This document shows, piece after piece, positions 1 to 8,609 of a stretch of 64,000 nucleotides of DNA. Position 1 is the stretch's first letter. Each line of letters begins with the position of its first letter. Source of the DNA: Henriciella sp. (GTDB taxonomy: Bacteria > Pseudomonadota > Alphaproteobacteria > Caulobacterales > Hyphomonadaceae); the NCBI GenBank assembly GCA_002733705.1, contig NVWP01000027.1:27178-91177 (forward strand), written 5' to 3'. Under the pieces are notes generated by a model, which was not told where the DNA came from, ran no database searches, and saw only the letters and a program-made list of their open reading frames with translations. The translations under genes and the position numbers were made by a program.

Positions 1-358
1 CTGCCTTGCGCGACATACCGAGATAATTGATGCATCGCTGCAACAATAGGCGCTCGACCATGTCCGAAAGATCGGCCTCGGCGCCGGTCTTCTGCTTGAA
101 GGCGCGCGAGAAGACGCCGCGTTTTACCGCTTCGTCCACAGTGTCCCGGTCCGCCTTCACCCATGCCCCGCGTCCAGGCAGCTTGCCGGCAATATCCGGC
201 ACCGCCATCCCGTCCGGTGAGCGGACAAAGCGGATCAGGGCGTCCTGTGTCCAGGATTCCCGCGTAACCGCACACTGACGGACGGGGCCGTCAGTGTGGG
301 TTTCTTCAGTGTCGGACGCCTTCAGGCGTTGGCCGCGATCATTCCTTCGGGTCGGCAT
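1..358 (-). CDS. ylxR: YlxR/DUF448 RNA-binding protein, 3' part missing
   Basis: The visible 119 codons carry the YlxR signature: an early RQCAVTRE stretch, then LIRFVRSPDG and the GRGAWV motif (family form GRGAYVC). Family knowledge: a small RNA-binding protein encoded between nusA and infB. The ATG at 358 lies inside the nusA 3' end (20-nt overlap), so the two are probably translationally coupled; this start gives an N-terminus MPTRRNDRGQ. The gene runs off the left edge; in alphaproteobacteria a C-terminal L7Ae-like domain often follows, which cannot be checked here. Confidence 0.85.
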   Translation of the reverse strand, partial: MPTRRNDRGQRLKASDTEETHTDGPVRQCAVTRESWTQDALIRFVRSPDGMAVPDIAGKLPGRGAWVKADRDTVDEAVKRGVFSRAFKQKTGAEADLSDMVERLLLQRCINYLGMSRKA

Positions 359-2138
359 CGTCGCCGTCCTCTGGCGCGTCGTCGCCGCCATCTTCGGCCG
401 CCAGCGCATCGAGGTCGAAGATCAGATCTTCCTCGACGGCAAGCTCTTCGCCGCTTTCATCATTGCTCTTGCCGATATCGCCGAGGGCCATCAGCGCGCG
501 TTCCTCTTCAGAGAGGTTCGCCGCTTCGCCTTCAGCATCGGCGGCCATCTGGGCTTCAAGCTCTGCGAGTGCTTCCGGTTCGACCCAGCCTGCGGCCACG
601 CGGGCACGCATGATGAAGATCTGGGCCTCATCCTTGCGCATCTCACCCTTCTTCAGGATGCCTTCCTGGAAGACAGGCTTGCCGTCCGGGCCAGGCTCGC
701 GCCAGCCGGTGATGTCGTCAGGCACCAGGCCTGCAATATCTTCCAGCGTGGTGACGTCGTTCTCGCCGAACTTCACGGCGAAGGCGACCGTCATGCCCTC
801 AAGCTCCATGACGCTGTCTTCAACGCCAAGCTCCTTGCGGCGGGCATCCTGCTCTGCGGCGAGGTTGTCGAGATATTCGCGGGCGCGTTCCTGGATCTCA
901 TTGGCGACTTCAAGGTCGAAGCCTTCAATGGAGATGAAGTCCTCGGGCGCCACATAGGCGATTTCCTCAACCGTCTCGAAGCCTTCCGAGGCAAGCAGCT
1001 GGGCCAGCGTCTCGTCGGCGTCGAGCGCCTTCATGAAGAGCTCGGTACGGGCCTGGAAGTCCTTCTGGTAACGCTCGGAATCGGCCGTCTCGGTGACGAG
1101 GTCGATCTGCCAGCCTGTCAGCTGCGAAGCGAGGCGGACGTTCTGGCCGCGCCGGCCGATGGCCAGCGGGAACTGATCGTCGGCCACGACGACTTCGACA
1201 CGCTGCTCGTCCTCGTCCAGCACCACTTTCGACACTTCGGCCGGCTGCAGTGCGTTCACGATGAAGGTCGCCGCGTCATAGTTCCAAGGGATGATGTCGA
1301 TCTTCTCGCCGGAAAGCTCGCCGACGACAGCCTGGACGCGGGCACCGCGCATACCGACACAGGCGCCGACCGGATCGATCGAGCTGTCGTTTGAAATCAC
1401 GCCGATCTTGGCGCGCGAACCTGCATCGCGGGCGCAGGCGCGGATCTCGATGACGCCGTCATAGACTTCCGGCACTTCCTGGGCGAACAGCTTGACCATG
1501 AAGTCAGGATGGGCGCGCGACAGGAAGATCTGCGGGCCCTTGGTCTCGCGGCTCACCTTGTAGAGATAGGCGCGCACGCGGTCATTCGGCTGGAAGTTCT
1601 CGCGCGGGATACCGTCATTGCGGCGGATGATGCCTTCGGCGCGGCCGAGGTCCACGATAACGTGGCCATATTCGACGCGCTTGACGATGCCGTTGATGAT
1701 CTCGCCGACGCGGTCCTTGTATTCATCATACTGGCGCTCGCGCTCTGCATCGCGCACCTTCTGCATGATGACCTGTTTGGCGGTCTGGGCGGCAACACGG
1801 CCAAAGTCGAAGGGCGGAAGCTCTTCGGTAATCTCGGAGCCGACTTCGTAGCTCGCATCGATCTTCTTGGCTTCGGACAGAGCGATCTGCTGGGCCGGGT
1901 CCTCGACCTCGTCATCGGCAACCACGGTCTGGACACGCCAGAGGGTCTGCTCGCCCGTGTCAGCGTCGATCTCGGCGCGGATGTCATGCTCCTGGCCGTA
2001 GCGGGACTTGGCAGCTTTCTCGATGGCTTCCTGCATCGCGCCAATCACGATGCCACGGTCGATCGACTTTTCTTCAGCGACCGCTTTCGCGATCTGAAGA
2101 ATTTCGAGCCGGTTGGCTGAAACGCCGACTGTACTCAT
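339..2138 (-). CDS. nusA: Transcription termination/antitermination factor NusA
   Basis: 599 residues, within the range of alphaproteobacterial NusA. The order seen is an N-terminal RNA-polymerase-binding domain (about 1-125), an S1 domain (about 140-200, with VGEIINGIVKRVEYGHVIVDL), two KH domains (about 230-345; GMRGARVQAV and IGRRGQNVRLA), helix-hairpin-helix repeats near 370-430, and a very acidic C-terminal tail ending DDADPKE. NusA binds the elongation complex and modulates pausing, termination and antitermination. The ATG start overlaps the rimP stop by 4 nt, and ylxR follows with overlap: the usual rimP-nusA-ylxR-infB operon. Confidence 0.97.
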   Translation of the reverse strand: MSTVGVSANRLEILQIAKAVAEEKSIDRGIVIGAMQEAIEKAAKSRYGQEHDIRAEIDADTGEQTLWRVQTVVADDEVEDPAQQIALSEAKKIDASYEVGSEITEELPPFDFGRVAAQTAKQVIMQKVRDAERERQYDEYKDRVGEIINGIVKRVEYGHVIVDLGRAEGIIRRNDGIPRENFQPNDRVRAYLYKVSRETKGPQIFLSRAHPDFMVKLFAQEVPEVYDGVIEIRACARDAGSRAKIGVISNDSSIDPVGACVGMRGARVQAVVGELSGEKIDIIPWNYDAATFIVNALQPAEVSKVVLDEDEQRVEVVVADDQFPLAIGRRGQNVRLASQLTGWQIDLVTETADSERYQKDFQARTELFMKALDADETLAQLLASEGFETVEEIAYVAPEDFISIEGFDLEVANEIQERAREYLDNLAAEQDARRKELGVEDSVMELEGMTVAFAVKFGENDVTTLEDIAGLVPDDITGWREPGPDGKPVFQEGILKKGEMRKDEAQIFIMRARVAAGWVEPEALAELEAQMAADAEGEAANLSEEERALMALGDIGKSNDESGEELAVEEDLIFDLDALAAEDGGDDAPEDGDDADPKE

Positions 2139-2740
2139 CTGTGAGCTCCACTTTCTTCGTTATTGTTGTCACTTTCATCGTCCTCGCTGTCATCGACATC
2201 GAGTCCGGAAAAACCTTCATCATCGGGCTGGGGCGGCAGGCCGCCTGCTTTCTTTGCCGCGTCGATCAGCTCGTCGGTGAGGACCAGACTCGCTTTCGAC
2301 ATCTCATCGACCTGCGCGACCAGCTCGCTCTCATCGTCGAGCTCGATGGCGACGCCATTGTCGTCCTCGCGCTGGATGATCCCCTGGAAACGCCGACGCC
2401 CATCAATGGGCATGGCCAGCTCCACCTTGGCAAGGTGGCCCACCCAGCGACCGAAATCGCCCTTGCGGGTCAGCGGGCGGTCAATGCCGGGGGTGGAGAC
2501 TTCCAGCCGGTACGGGTCGGAAATCGGATCGGCCGCTTCCAGAACCGGGGAAATGCCGTGCGACAGGTCTGCGCAATCCTCGACATTGGTCGGGGCACCG
2601 CCGGCCTTTTCCGCCATCACCTGAAGGATTGGCCGCTTGCCGCCCATGAGGCGGACCCGCACCACTTCCATGCCGAGCCCCTCTGCAATGGGCTCGATCA
2701 GGGCAAGTATGGTCTTTTCCTGCTGCGAAAGCGCGATCAC
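2135..2740 (-). CDS. rimP: Ribosome maturation factor RimP
   Basis: 201 residues. The two RimP domains are recognisable: an N-terminal alpha/beta part with EVVRVRLMGGKRPILQV and DCADLSHGISPVLEA, then the conserved VSTPGIDRPLTRKGDF, then an SH3-like part (FQGIIQ). An acidic tail of about 40 residues (DSEDDESDNNNEE) follows, common in alphaproteobacterial homologues. RimP acts in 30S subunit maturation. The start is GTG, and the stop overlaps the nusA start (ATGA). Confidence 0.95.
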   Translation of the reverse strand: MIALSQQEKTILALIEPIAEGLGMEVVRVRLMGGKRPILQVMAEKAGGAPTNVEDCADLSHGISPVLEAADPISDPYRLEVSTPGIDRPLTRKGDFGRWVGHLAKVELAMPIDGRRRFQGIIQREDDNGVAIELDDESELVAQVDEMSKASLVLTDELIDAAKKAGGLPPQPDDEGFSGLDVDDSEDDESDNNNEESGAHR

Positions 2741-2761
2741 GGCTGAAACTATCTCCGGGAC

Positions 2762-2797
2762 AAAAGAAAGCGGCGGACCCGTTGCCGGACCCGCCGC
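2762..2797 (-). terminator. Rho-independent terminator after lysE-like gene
   Basis: Read on the minus strand, arms GCGGCGG (2791-2797) and CCGCCGC (2770-2776) enclose a 14-nt loop and are followed by TTTCTTTTG. It lies between the LysE-type gene and rimP and would insulate the rimP-nusA operon. Confidence 0.6.
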
Positions 2798-2868
2798 CGA
2801 TATTTTTCGACTTGGCGCCTATATAGCGCTCCTTTGACTGCGTGTCGAGACCGGGGCGCTGTCGCGCC

Positions 2869-3498
2869 TCAGCTGGCGCCCCGCCTATAGGCTGCCGTCG
2901 CAAGGCCCATACTGATGAGGACGGCGCCGCCAAGCCGGCCGAGCCAGGGAAAGGCCGACGATGAGAGCGAGGCCCTGAGCTGTGAAGCCAGAAGCCCATA
3001 GGTCAGAACAGACGTCGCCCCGAGCGCCGCGAAGGTTGCCACGAGCATCACCAGCTGGGGCAGGATCGGCGATGCAGGCGACACAAATTGCGGCACGAAG
3101 GCGATGAAGAACAGGATGGATTTCGGGTTGAGCGTCGTCACCATCGCCGTGTCGCGAAACGCCGCGCGGGGCGAGACCGGCCCGTCTACATGTTCCAGGG
3201 CAGGCTGCAGGCTGCCTGCAGAGAGGATCATCCTGACACCGAGATAGATGAGATAGACGGCCCCGGCCCATTTGAGAATCTGAAAGAGAAACGCGGATGT
3301 CATCAGAACGGCGCCCAGCCCCATCAGCGAGACGCTCATCGCAATCACATCGCCGAGCAAAACGCCGAGAACCGCCGCGGGCATGATCCGCCGGCCACCA
3401 TTCAGCGCATAGCTCAACGTCATCAGTACGGTCGGGCCGGGCATCACAACGAGAATGGCCGAGGCGGCGGCAAAGGTCATCCAGTTGTCGAGCATCAT
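2869..3498 (-). CDS. LysE/RhtB family amino-acid exporter
   Basis: 209 residues with about six hydrophobic segments. The family hallmark MPGPTVLMTLSYALNGG is near the N-terminus, followed by LGVLLGDVIAMSVSLMGLGA and, in the middle, an NPKSILFFIAFVPQF motif typical of LysE/RhtB. Such proteins export amino acids or homoserine lactones across the inner membrane; the substrate cannot be read here. I start it at the tandem ATGs 3498/3495, because an open frame upstream would run through the cold-shock gene's terminator hairpin. It is monocistronic between two terminators. Confidence 0.88.
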   Translation of the reverse strand: MMLDNWMTFAAASAILVVMPGPTVLMTLSYALNGGRRIMPAAVLGVLLGDVIAMSVSLMGLGAVLMTSAFLFQILKWAGAVYLIYLGVRMILSAGSLQPALEHVDGPVSPRAAFRDTAMVTTLNPKSILFFIAFVPQFVSPASPILPQLVMLVATFAALGATSVLTYGLLASQLRASLSSSAFPWLGRLGGAVLISMGLATAAYRRGAS

Positions 3499-3586
3499 GG
3501 AAAGGGGCCTTTCTGGGGTCGAGGGCGGACCAAGCCTTCCATTCATGGCGAGGTCAACAGGCCCGGCTGCAAAGGCGCAAACAGAA

Positions 3587-3613
3587 ACGGCGGCCCCCAA
3601 GGGAGGCCGCCGT
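3587..3613 (-). terminator. Terminator of the cold-shock gene
   Basis: Perfect 9-bp arms ACGGCGGCC / GGCCGCCGT with a 9-nt loop. On the minus strand they are followed by TTCTGTTT, 30 nt downstream of the cold-shock gene stop. Confidence 0.65.
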
Positions 3614-3645
3614 CCGAATTCATGAGGCCATGGCCCCAGAATGGT

Positions 3646-3855
3646 CTAGAGAAGTTTCAGGTCCACGGCCGACGTCTTGCCGCGGCGCTCATCGGTATGA
3701 AGCTCATACTCGATGGGGGCGTCTTCGGCGAGCGTGCGCATGCCAGATTTCTCGACAGCAGAGATGTGAACGAACACATCGGCGCCGCCGGTATCGGGCT
3801 TGATGAATCCATAGCCCTTCTGGTCGTTGAACCACTTAACTTTTCCGGTTGCCAT
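3646..3855 (-). CDS. Cold-shock protein, CspA family
   Basis: 69 residues starting MATGKVKWFNDQKGYGFIKPD, with RNP1 (KGYGFIKP) and RNP2 (VFVHISAVE) motifs: a single OB-fold cold-shock domain that binds single-stranded RNA/DNA as an RNA chaperone. The start at 3855 gives the standard Csp N-terminus; the frame stays open upstream but has no family similarity. A stem-loop and promoter candidates lie upstream, consistent with the long leader typical of cold-shock mRNAs. Confidence 0.95.
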   Translation of the reverse strand: MATGKVKWFNDQKGYGFIKPDTGGADVFVHISAVEKSGMRTLAEDAPIEYELHTDERRGKTSAVDLKLL

Positions 3856-3947
3856 AATGGCTACTCCAGTCTTCTCCCCGTGCCAAACCCACACCGCGCG
3901 GACGGTCACGAAGGGTCTCGAAAAAACGGGGGAAGTGAAGCAAGGCC

Positions 3948-3982
3948 GTCGGTCCGACGGGGTCTTAAGAATTCAGACCGAC
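3948..3982 (-). promoter_or_regulatory. Stem-loop in the leader of the cold-shock mRNA
   Basis: Arms GTCGGTC (3948-3954) and GACCGAC (3976-3982) are perfect inverted repeats. A nested GGTCT...AGACC pair (inside about 3960-3979) offers an alternative fold. It lies about 95 nt upstream of the cold-shock ATG, so a temperature-sensitive leader is plausible but untested. Confidence 0.4.
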
Positions 3983-4001
3983 CGTATATTCGATAGCCCT
4001 C

Positions 4002-4030
4002 CTTATGCCTGAAAATCACAGCTTTCGCAA
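4002..4030 (-). promoter_or_regulatory. Candidate promoter of the cold-shock gene
   Basis: On the minus strand TTGCGA (4025-4030) and CATAAG (4002-4007) are separated by exactly 17 nt. Matches to the consensus are partial. It would give a leader of about 140 nt carrying the stem-loop. Confidence 0.35.
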
Positions 4031-4058
4031 TCGGGATTGCATCAGCGCTGCGCGCCGC

Positions 4059-5237
4059 TCATCGAAGCTCGAATATAACTGGCAGGACGAGATCGTCGTG
4101 GCTGGTTCGACAGGTTTCACCCGGCGTGCCGCTTGAAACCTTCCAGGTCCACTGCTCGATTGTCTCGCTTGCACGCTCCTCAAACGTGGCGGAGGGGACC
4201 GCCGCAAGCACCTCGACCCCGGCCACATTCAAGTTCTCAATGGACAGGCGGACGATCACGGCACCGTACATGCCCTGTTTCAAGGCCTGGCCTGGATAGC
4301 GGAGAGGCGGGGACATATTCAGATGGCCTTCGCAGAAAGGCAATTGGGCCTTGCCGTTGGCTGCATCGCTTTCGCGTGCCTCCTCTTCGGCAGCCGCCTC
4401 CATCTCTTCGATTTCGGCCTCTATGGCTTCAATCTCATCTGTGGGGTCAGGCCCACGGAGAAGCGATCCCGTTCTGCGTCCGCCGCCTGAATTGAAATAG
4501 GCAGAGAGGGCAAGCTGCCAGGCGTGGCTGAGATATCTGTTCGTCTCGAGCCACTCGGGCTCCTCTTCCAGGCCAGCTTTGAGCCTTGTCAGCTCGACGC
4601 GGTGACGCGCCATATCGATGGCATTCTGCGGTTCCGGTTCATCGCTGAAGCCGGCAATAATGGACCCAATTGTTGCGTCGCTCCATTCCCTGCCAATAAC
4701 CTTCCTGAACGGCTTAAAATGCGTGGCCGCGGCACCAGCGCTGACCTCTGCACTGCGCCAGTCGGCCTTTTCGAAATCATGTGCATAGCGCGCCTGAAAC
4801 GCGGTTAGCGTCAGCATGGAGACATCGTGATCGACAACCGCGGCCAGCGCCTCATCCAGCGCGCGTCGGTTCCGGCTGTTGGGGTTCTCTTTCCAGTCGG
4901 CATAGGTCGACAGGACGGTAATATCAGCCTGTGAGACAGCACCGTCAGGAAGAGGGGCAGAGTCGGCGAAGTCAGCGAGCTGTGACGCGCCCTCGCAAGC
5001 GGCAAGAACGCAGAGTGTCTGCCCTGCCTCATAGGCAAGAAGGCCGGCATCGTCGCGGTCCGGATTGGCCTGCGCCGCCGCGCCAAGCGCCCGCGCCGCC
5101 GCGACCCTGTCTTCCCGACTGCCAGAGGTGGCCGCTTCATTATAGGCCGATATGACCTGATCGATGTCAGATGCCTGCGCTGCGGCCGGCAGTACGGTCG
5201 CCGCCAGCAGGGCAGAAATTGCGATTGTCCTGAACAT
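4059..5237 (-). CDS. Exported protein with TonB-like C-terminal domain
   Basis: 392 residues. A cleavable signal peptide is clear (MFRTIAISALLAATVLPAAAQAS), so the protein is periplasmic. The middle part is alanine- and acid-rich and helical, with a coiled-coil-like EIEAIEAEIEEMEAAAEEEA stretch at about 270-290. The last roughly 90 residues (from CEGHLNMSPPLRYPGQALKQG to the end) resemble a TonB C-terminal domain: PLRYPGQA, GAVIVRLSIENLNVAGVEVL, ATFEERASETIEQWTWKV. There is no N-terminal transmembrane anchor as in true TonB, so it is probably a TonB-domain protein of unknown role. The SD is GAGAGGGA just before the ATG. Confidence 0.7.
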   Translation of the reverse strand: MFRTIAISALLAATVLPAAAQASDIDQVISAYNEAATSGSREDRVAAARALGAAAQANPDRDDAGLLAYEAGQTLCVLAACEGASQLADFADSAPLPDGAVSQADITVLSTYADWKENPNSRNRRALDEALAAVVDHDVSMLTLTAFQARYAHDFEKADWRSAEVSAGAAATHFKPFRKVIGREWSDATIGSIIAGFSDEPEPQNAIDMARHRVELTRLKAGLEEEPEWLETNRYLSHAWQLALSAYFNSGGGRRTGSLLRGPDPTDEIEAIEAEIEEMEAAAEEEARESDAANGKAQLPFCEGHLNMSPPLRYPGQALKQGMYGAVIVRLSIENLNVAGVEVLAAVPSATFEERASETIEQWTWKVSSGTPGETCRTSHDDLVLPVIFELR

Positions 5238-5300
5238 GTCATCCCTCTCTGAAGATGAGGGAAGCCTAAATATCAGGGCGCGAACATCAACCTTAAGTCA

Positions 5301-5993
5301 TCAAGTTTTGCGAACAAAATTGAAAAATACGGGGGCGATGTCGCCAAGGTTCTTGGTCTCGTATCGGGTGCGGACATGGTCGGCGGGCGGCGTCCGCCAG
5401 TCATCGGCCCTCCGGGCCTGCCAGTCGAATGCGCCATGGGCGAGAAAGGTGACCAGCGCCTCGTCGGCATAGGAGCGCACATCCGTTGCGAAGCGGAGCT
5501 GCGCCCCCGGTTTCATGACGCGGGCAAGAGCATCAAGGAAAGGCGGCTGGATGATGCGGCGCTTGTGGTGGCGTTTCTTCGGCCACGGGTCGGGAAACAG
5601 GATAAAGACCCGGTCGAGACAGTGGCCCGGCAGCAGGTCGACAAGCTCGCGCGCATCCTCATCCCAGAGCCGCACATTCGAGAGGCCCATATCGTCGATG
5701 TCAGAGAGGCATTTGGCGAGCCCTTCGATAAAGACTTCGCTGGCGAAAATCCCGGCCTGCGGATTGGCCTTCGCCTGCGCGCTGACGTGCTCCCCCCCGC
5801 CAAAACCGATCTCCAGCCACAGCTCGCTGACCTTATCTTCAAAGAGGTCCAGCGGAGCAGCCAGTACAGCAGTGTCTGGAGGCACACGCAGTTGCGGCAG
5901 CAACTCATCCACCAGTTTGCGTTGGCGGGGCGATAGCGGTCGGCCCCCGGTCCTGCCAAAGGAGCGGATAGGCTTGTCTGTCATGTCCGACAT
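5301..5993 (-). CDS. trmB: tRNA (guanine-N7-)-methyltransferase TrmB
   Basis: 230 residues. SAM-binding motif LWLEIGFGGGEH and the TrmB signature DPWPKKRHHKRR are present, as is LDALARVMKPGAQLRFATDV. It methylates G46 of tRNAs using SAM. Two in-frame ATGs (5993 and 5984) are possible starts; the frame is open much further upstream but overlaps the preceding gene. It stands 16 nt behind the GT-C-like gene. In related genomes trmB follows metK closely, so the four-gene cassette between them looks inserted. Confidence 0.93.
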   Translation of the reverse strand: MSDMTDKPIRSFGRTGGRPLSPRQRKLVDELLPQLRVPPDTAVLAAPLDLFEDKVSELWLEIGFGGGEHVSAQAKANPQAGIFASEVFIEGLAKCLSDIDDMGLSNVRLWDEDARELVDLLPGHCLDRVFILFPDPWPKKRHHKRRIIQPPFLDALARVMKPGAQLRFATDVRSYADEALVTFLAHGAFDWQARRADDWRTPPADHVRTRYETKNLGDIAPVFFNFVRKT

Positions 5994-6009
5994 TGTTTTT
6001 GCCTGCGCG

Positions 6010-7665
6010 TTAGCTTTTGTCGACCTTGACCGGTGCTGTTCTTGTGACCGGGCAGATGAACCAGCCCGTACCGGGCGTGTCAAAGTTTGTCTTGATCCGG
6101 ACGCAGTCTTCCGGCGACCCAGCCAGCTTCCCTTCCTTCTCCAGGCGGGGAAGTATGCCCTCTGGGCCGGGCGCCGAGAACATGACAGCATATACTGGCT
6201 TGGCCGAGGCGGCGATCGCGTCCCACATAAGTGGACGGTAGTTCGCCAGAGCTGGTTCGAAATACGGGTCTTGCAAGGCATGCCCGAAGATGGCGGAAGG
6301 TGGGAGCTGCGTTGCGAGGAAGGCTGTTGGGAAGTGCCCGGTAAACAGGATGAAAGAGTCTTCGTACTGCTCCAGCTTGGGGATGTCAGCAGAGAGGTAA
6401 GGGGCCATGGGGCTTGTCCAGGCAACCCGCCGCCAAGCCATTGGACTTATTGTGGTGAGTAGCATGACGGTGCCAAGGCCCGCGCCCACAATCAGGACGG
6501 TGCGTGATAACGGCTTTTCCCCCATTGCCTGAAGCACGAGGAAATAGGCGAGCGCTGGGCCGATCATCCATCCTGCAAGGTAGTAGCGCAGGACTGAAAA
6601 GGCGTCGATCCACGAAAACAAGCCGATCAGAAAGGCTGCAGAAAGTGCGATGATGAAGCGTTGTGCGGGAAGGAGCTGGCGCACGAAATAAGCCCTCGCG
6701 GCGAGGGCTAGCAACCCGGTAGCTCCGGCGTAGCCAAGTAGAAGTCGAATGTCGCCGTGCTTTGCGTCCCCGATCAGAGTGCCGTCGGCGGTAAAGAGGA
6801 AGGGGTAGACAAGGTGGCCGATAAGGCCTTCAGGCTTGCGCCGAACGTAGGCATCATATTCCGTCGGTCCAAGCGGGCTGTCGAAAAGTGAGTTCGCCAT
6901 CGGAAAGACAGGGTTGCCGAACTCGATCCAAAGATACCAGGCATAAGGCAAAGCGAGTGCGGCCGCCGCAGCAAAGCCTACACCTGCACAGACAAGGGTT
7001 GCCCTCAAGCGCTGCTTATTAGACCTGGCGAGAAACAGAACGAACACGCCAAAAGCGATAGTGTAGGGTAAATTGGTGGCCTTCATACCAAGGGCGGCGC
7101 CCATAATGAGGCTGGCGAAAGCCAGACGCTTCAGGTCATGCAGCGTTCCGTCATCCCTAAGGCAAAGCACCAGGGCCCAAATGAAGGCCGCTGCATTCCA
7201 GGAATCGTTGCGCAACGAAGCATAGAGGCCGGACTGACTCTCCGCCAGGAAGCCAACAATGGCAACGCACATGCATATGGGCCCTGACCAAACGCCCGTG
7301 ATTGCGGTAGCCCCCTTGCGGGTGAGGTGGAAAAGGCCGGGCAGGAGCAGTGCCTGTGGGATCGACAGAATGGCACTCACCATCGGACCAGGGAGCCGCT
7401 CAATCAACCACCAGACGAGGATGTTGTAAGCCGGGTTAATGAAGCTGTGCATGTCAGCGGGGGCAAAATCCCGGCCCCAGCGCCGATGCAGGGCGGCCCA
7501 GCCATTGTGGATCTGATAGTGTGGAACATCATAATCGACATCCCGCGGCAGGATTGCGCTGAAGATGGAAAATCCAACAATCCATAACGCCCAGACGCGC
7601 CAGTCGACTGTTGCGCCGCTTGTCGCACCGGCGTCTCGAAAATGGCTCTTGTCAGTTGCGGCCAA
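6010..7665 (-). CDS. Polytopic membrane protein, GT-C glycosyltransferase-like
   Basis: 551 residues with about ten hydrophobic segments. The first loop carries DVDYDVPHYQIHNGWAALH, an acidic Asp-rich loop after TM1 of the kind seen in GT-C lipid-linked glycosyltransferases. The last about 110 residues form a soluble domain. No family name can be assigned with certainty. The start appears to be TTG at 7665, overlapping the upstream gene's stop by 14 nt; no ATG lies near. It is the last gene of the cassette GT2-methyltransferase-flippase-like-GT-C, suggesting transfer of a sugar from a lipid carrier on the periplasmic side. Confidence 0.65.
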   Translation of the reverse strand: MAATDKSHFRDAGATSGATVDWRVWALWIVGFSIFSAILPRDVDYDVPHYQIHNGWAALHRRWGRDFAPADMHSFINPAYNILVWWLIERLPGPMVSAILSIPQALLLPGLFHLTRKGATAITGVWSGPICMCVAIVGFLAESQSGLYASLRNDSWNAAAFIWALVLCLRDDGTLHDLKRLAFASLIMGAALGMKATNLPYTIAFGVFVLFLARSNKQRLRATLVCAGVGFAAAAALALPYAWYLWIEFGNPVFPMANSLFDSPLGPTEYDAYVRRKPEGLIGHLVYPFLFTADGTLIGDAKHGDIRLLLGYAGATGLLALAARAYFVRQLLPAQRFIIALSAAFLIGLFSWIDAFSVLRYYLAGWMIGPALAYFLVLQAMGEKPLSRTVLIVGAGLGTVMLLTTISPMAWRRVAWTSPMAPYLSADIPKLEQYEDSFILFTGHFPTAFLATQLPPSAIFGHALQDPYFEPALANYRPLMWDAIAASAKPVYAVMFSAPGPEGILPRLEKEGKLAGSPEDCVRIKTNFDTPGTGWFICPVTRTAPVKVDKS

Positions 7666-8599
7666 GCGAAGTCTCCCAGTCAGGCTGAGACTTATCGGGG
7701 CCAGAAGCCACGCTGGTCACAAGGCTTGCGCCGGCCGCCAGAAGCGCGTCGCCCAATACCGTTATCACCCGGCCCAGAGCGGCCAGAAAGAGCACGGCGC
7801 CGGGACCGGCAAAGGGTGAGAGAATCAAGAGGAGCACGCTTTCGCGTACACCAATGCCCGCGGGCGCGCCGGGGGCCAGGAAACCGCCGAGCCAGGCAAG
7901 GGCGAAGGCGCCCGCCGTAAGCGCGAAGAGTTGTCCGTCGACGGCCGGTGAAAGGGCCGTCAGGAGAAGTCCGCCAATCGCGCCATAGACCGCAAAGAAG
8001 GTGAGATAGAGCGGGAGAATCCTCGCGAGACCCCAGCGCGCACGCCAGAAACGCTGGACTGGCGACGCGGCGTATTCCCACTTCCATGCAACAAGCGCCG
8101 CAATCAACGAGACGGTCGCGATCACACCCATAGCCGCCGCCGCACATATAGCGATGCTGGGCATTGGCAGCATGGGCACTGCGAGCCCGCCGACGAGCAG
8201 GGATGTGAATACCAGAAGGCCGGTCTCTGCGAGTACTGCTAGAAGAAGGGTTTCATGCGAAACGGCCCTGCGCCGGGCCATGCCGTGACGGCCTGCAAGA
8301 TGAAAGACATTGCCTGGCAGGTATTTCATGAGCTGCGTCACGGCATGAAGGCGCATTTGCCCCTCGCGGCTGCCTCCGAAAGCAACGATGAGACGACTCC
8401 AGCCAAGTGCGAGGATGGTGCCAAGGCTCGCATAGACGATGGCGAGAGCACCGATGGTCAGCAGAAGCGACGGATTCAGGGTGTCACGGACCGCGCCGAG
8501 ATCACTCATTACCAGGCGGGCTACGAACCACGCCGTCAGCAACCCGGCCAAGATTGTACCAGCCCAGCGCAAGAGCTTCAGTAAGGCAGGCCGGGTCAT
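7652..8599 (-). CDS. LPG synthase/AglD-type TM protein (flippase-like)
   Basis: 315 residues with about eight hydrophobic segments. The pattern TQLMKYLPGNVFHLAGRHGMARR, followed by an E-T-G (LAETGLLVF) and GGFLAPGAPAGIGVRESVLLLIL, is that of the lysylphosphatidylglycerol synthase TM-region / YbhN / AglD superfamily. These lack the catalytic soluble domain of MprF and are often found beside GT2 genes in glycolipid pathways. The ATG at 8599 lies 10 nt after the methyltransferase stop. Role in moving or modifying a lipid-linked sugar is inferred from context. Confidence 0.75.
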   Translation of the reverse strand: MTRPALLKLLRWAGTILAGLLTAWFVARLVMSDLGAVRDTLNPSLLLTIGALAIVYASLGTILALGWSRLIVAFGGSREGQMRLHAVTQLMKYLPGNVFHLAGRHGMARRRAVSHETLLLAVLAETGLLVFTSLLVGGLAVPMLPMPSIAICAAAAMGVIATVSLIAALVAWKWEYAASPVQRFWRARWGLARILPLYLTFFAVYGAIGGLLLTALSPAVDGQLFALTAGAFALAWLGGFLAPGAPAGIGVRESVLLLILSPFAGPGAVLFLAALGRVITVLGDALLAAGASLVTSVASGPDKSQPDWETSLGRN

Positions 8600-8609
8600 G
8601 CCAGCCCCC

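Noticed and set aside
294-1394. 366-codon plus-strand frame opposite nusA
   Set aside because: Lies entirely antisense to nusA, lacks motifs, and reflects GC-rich third positions on the other strand.
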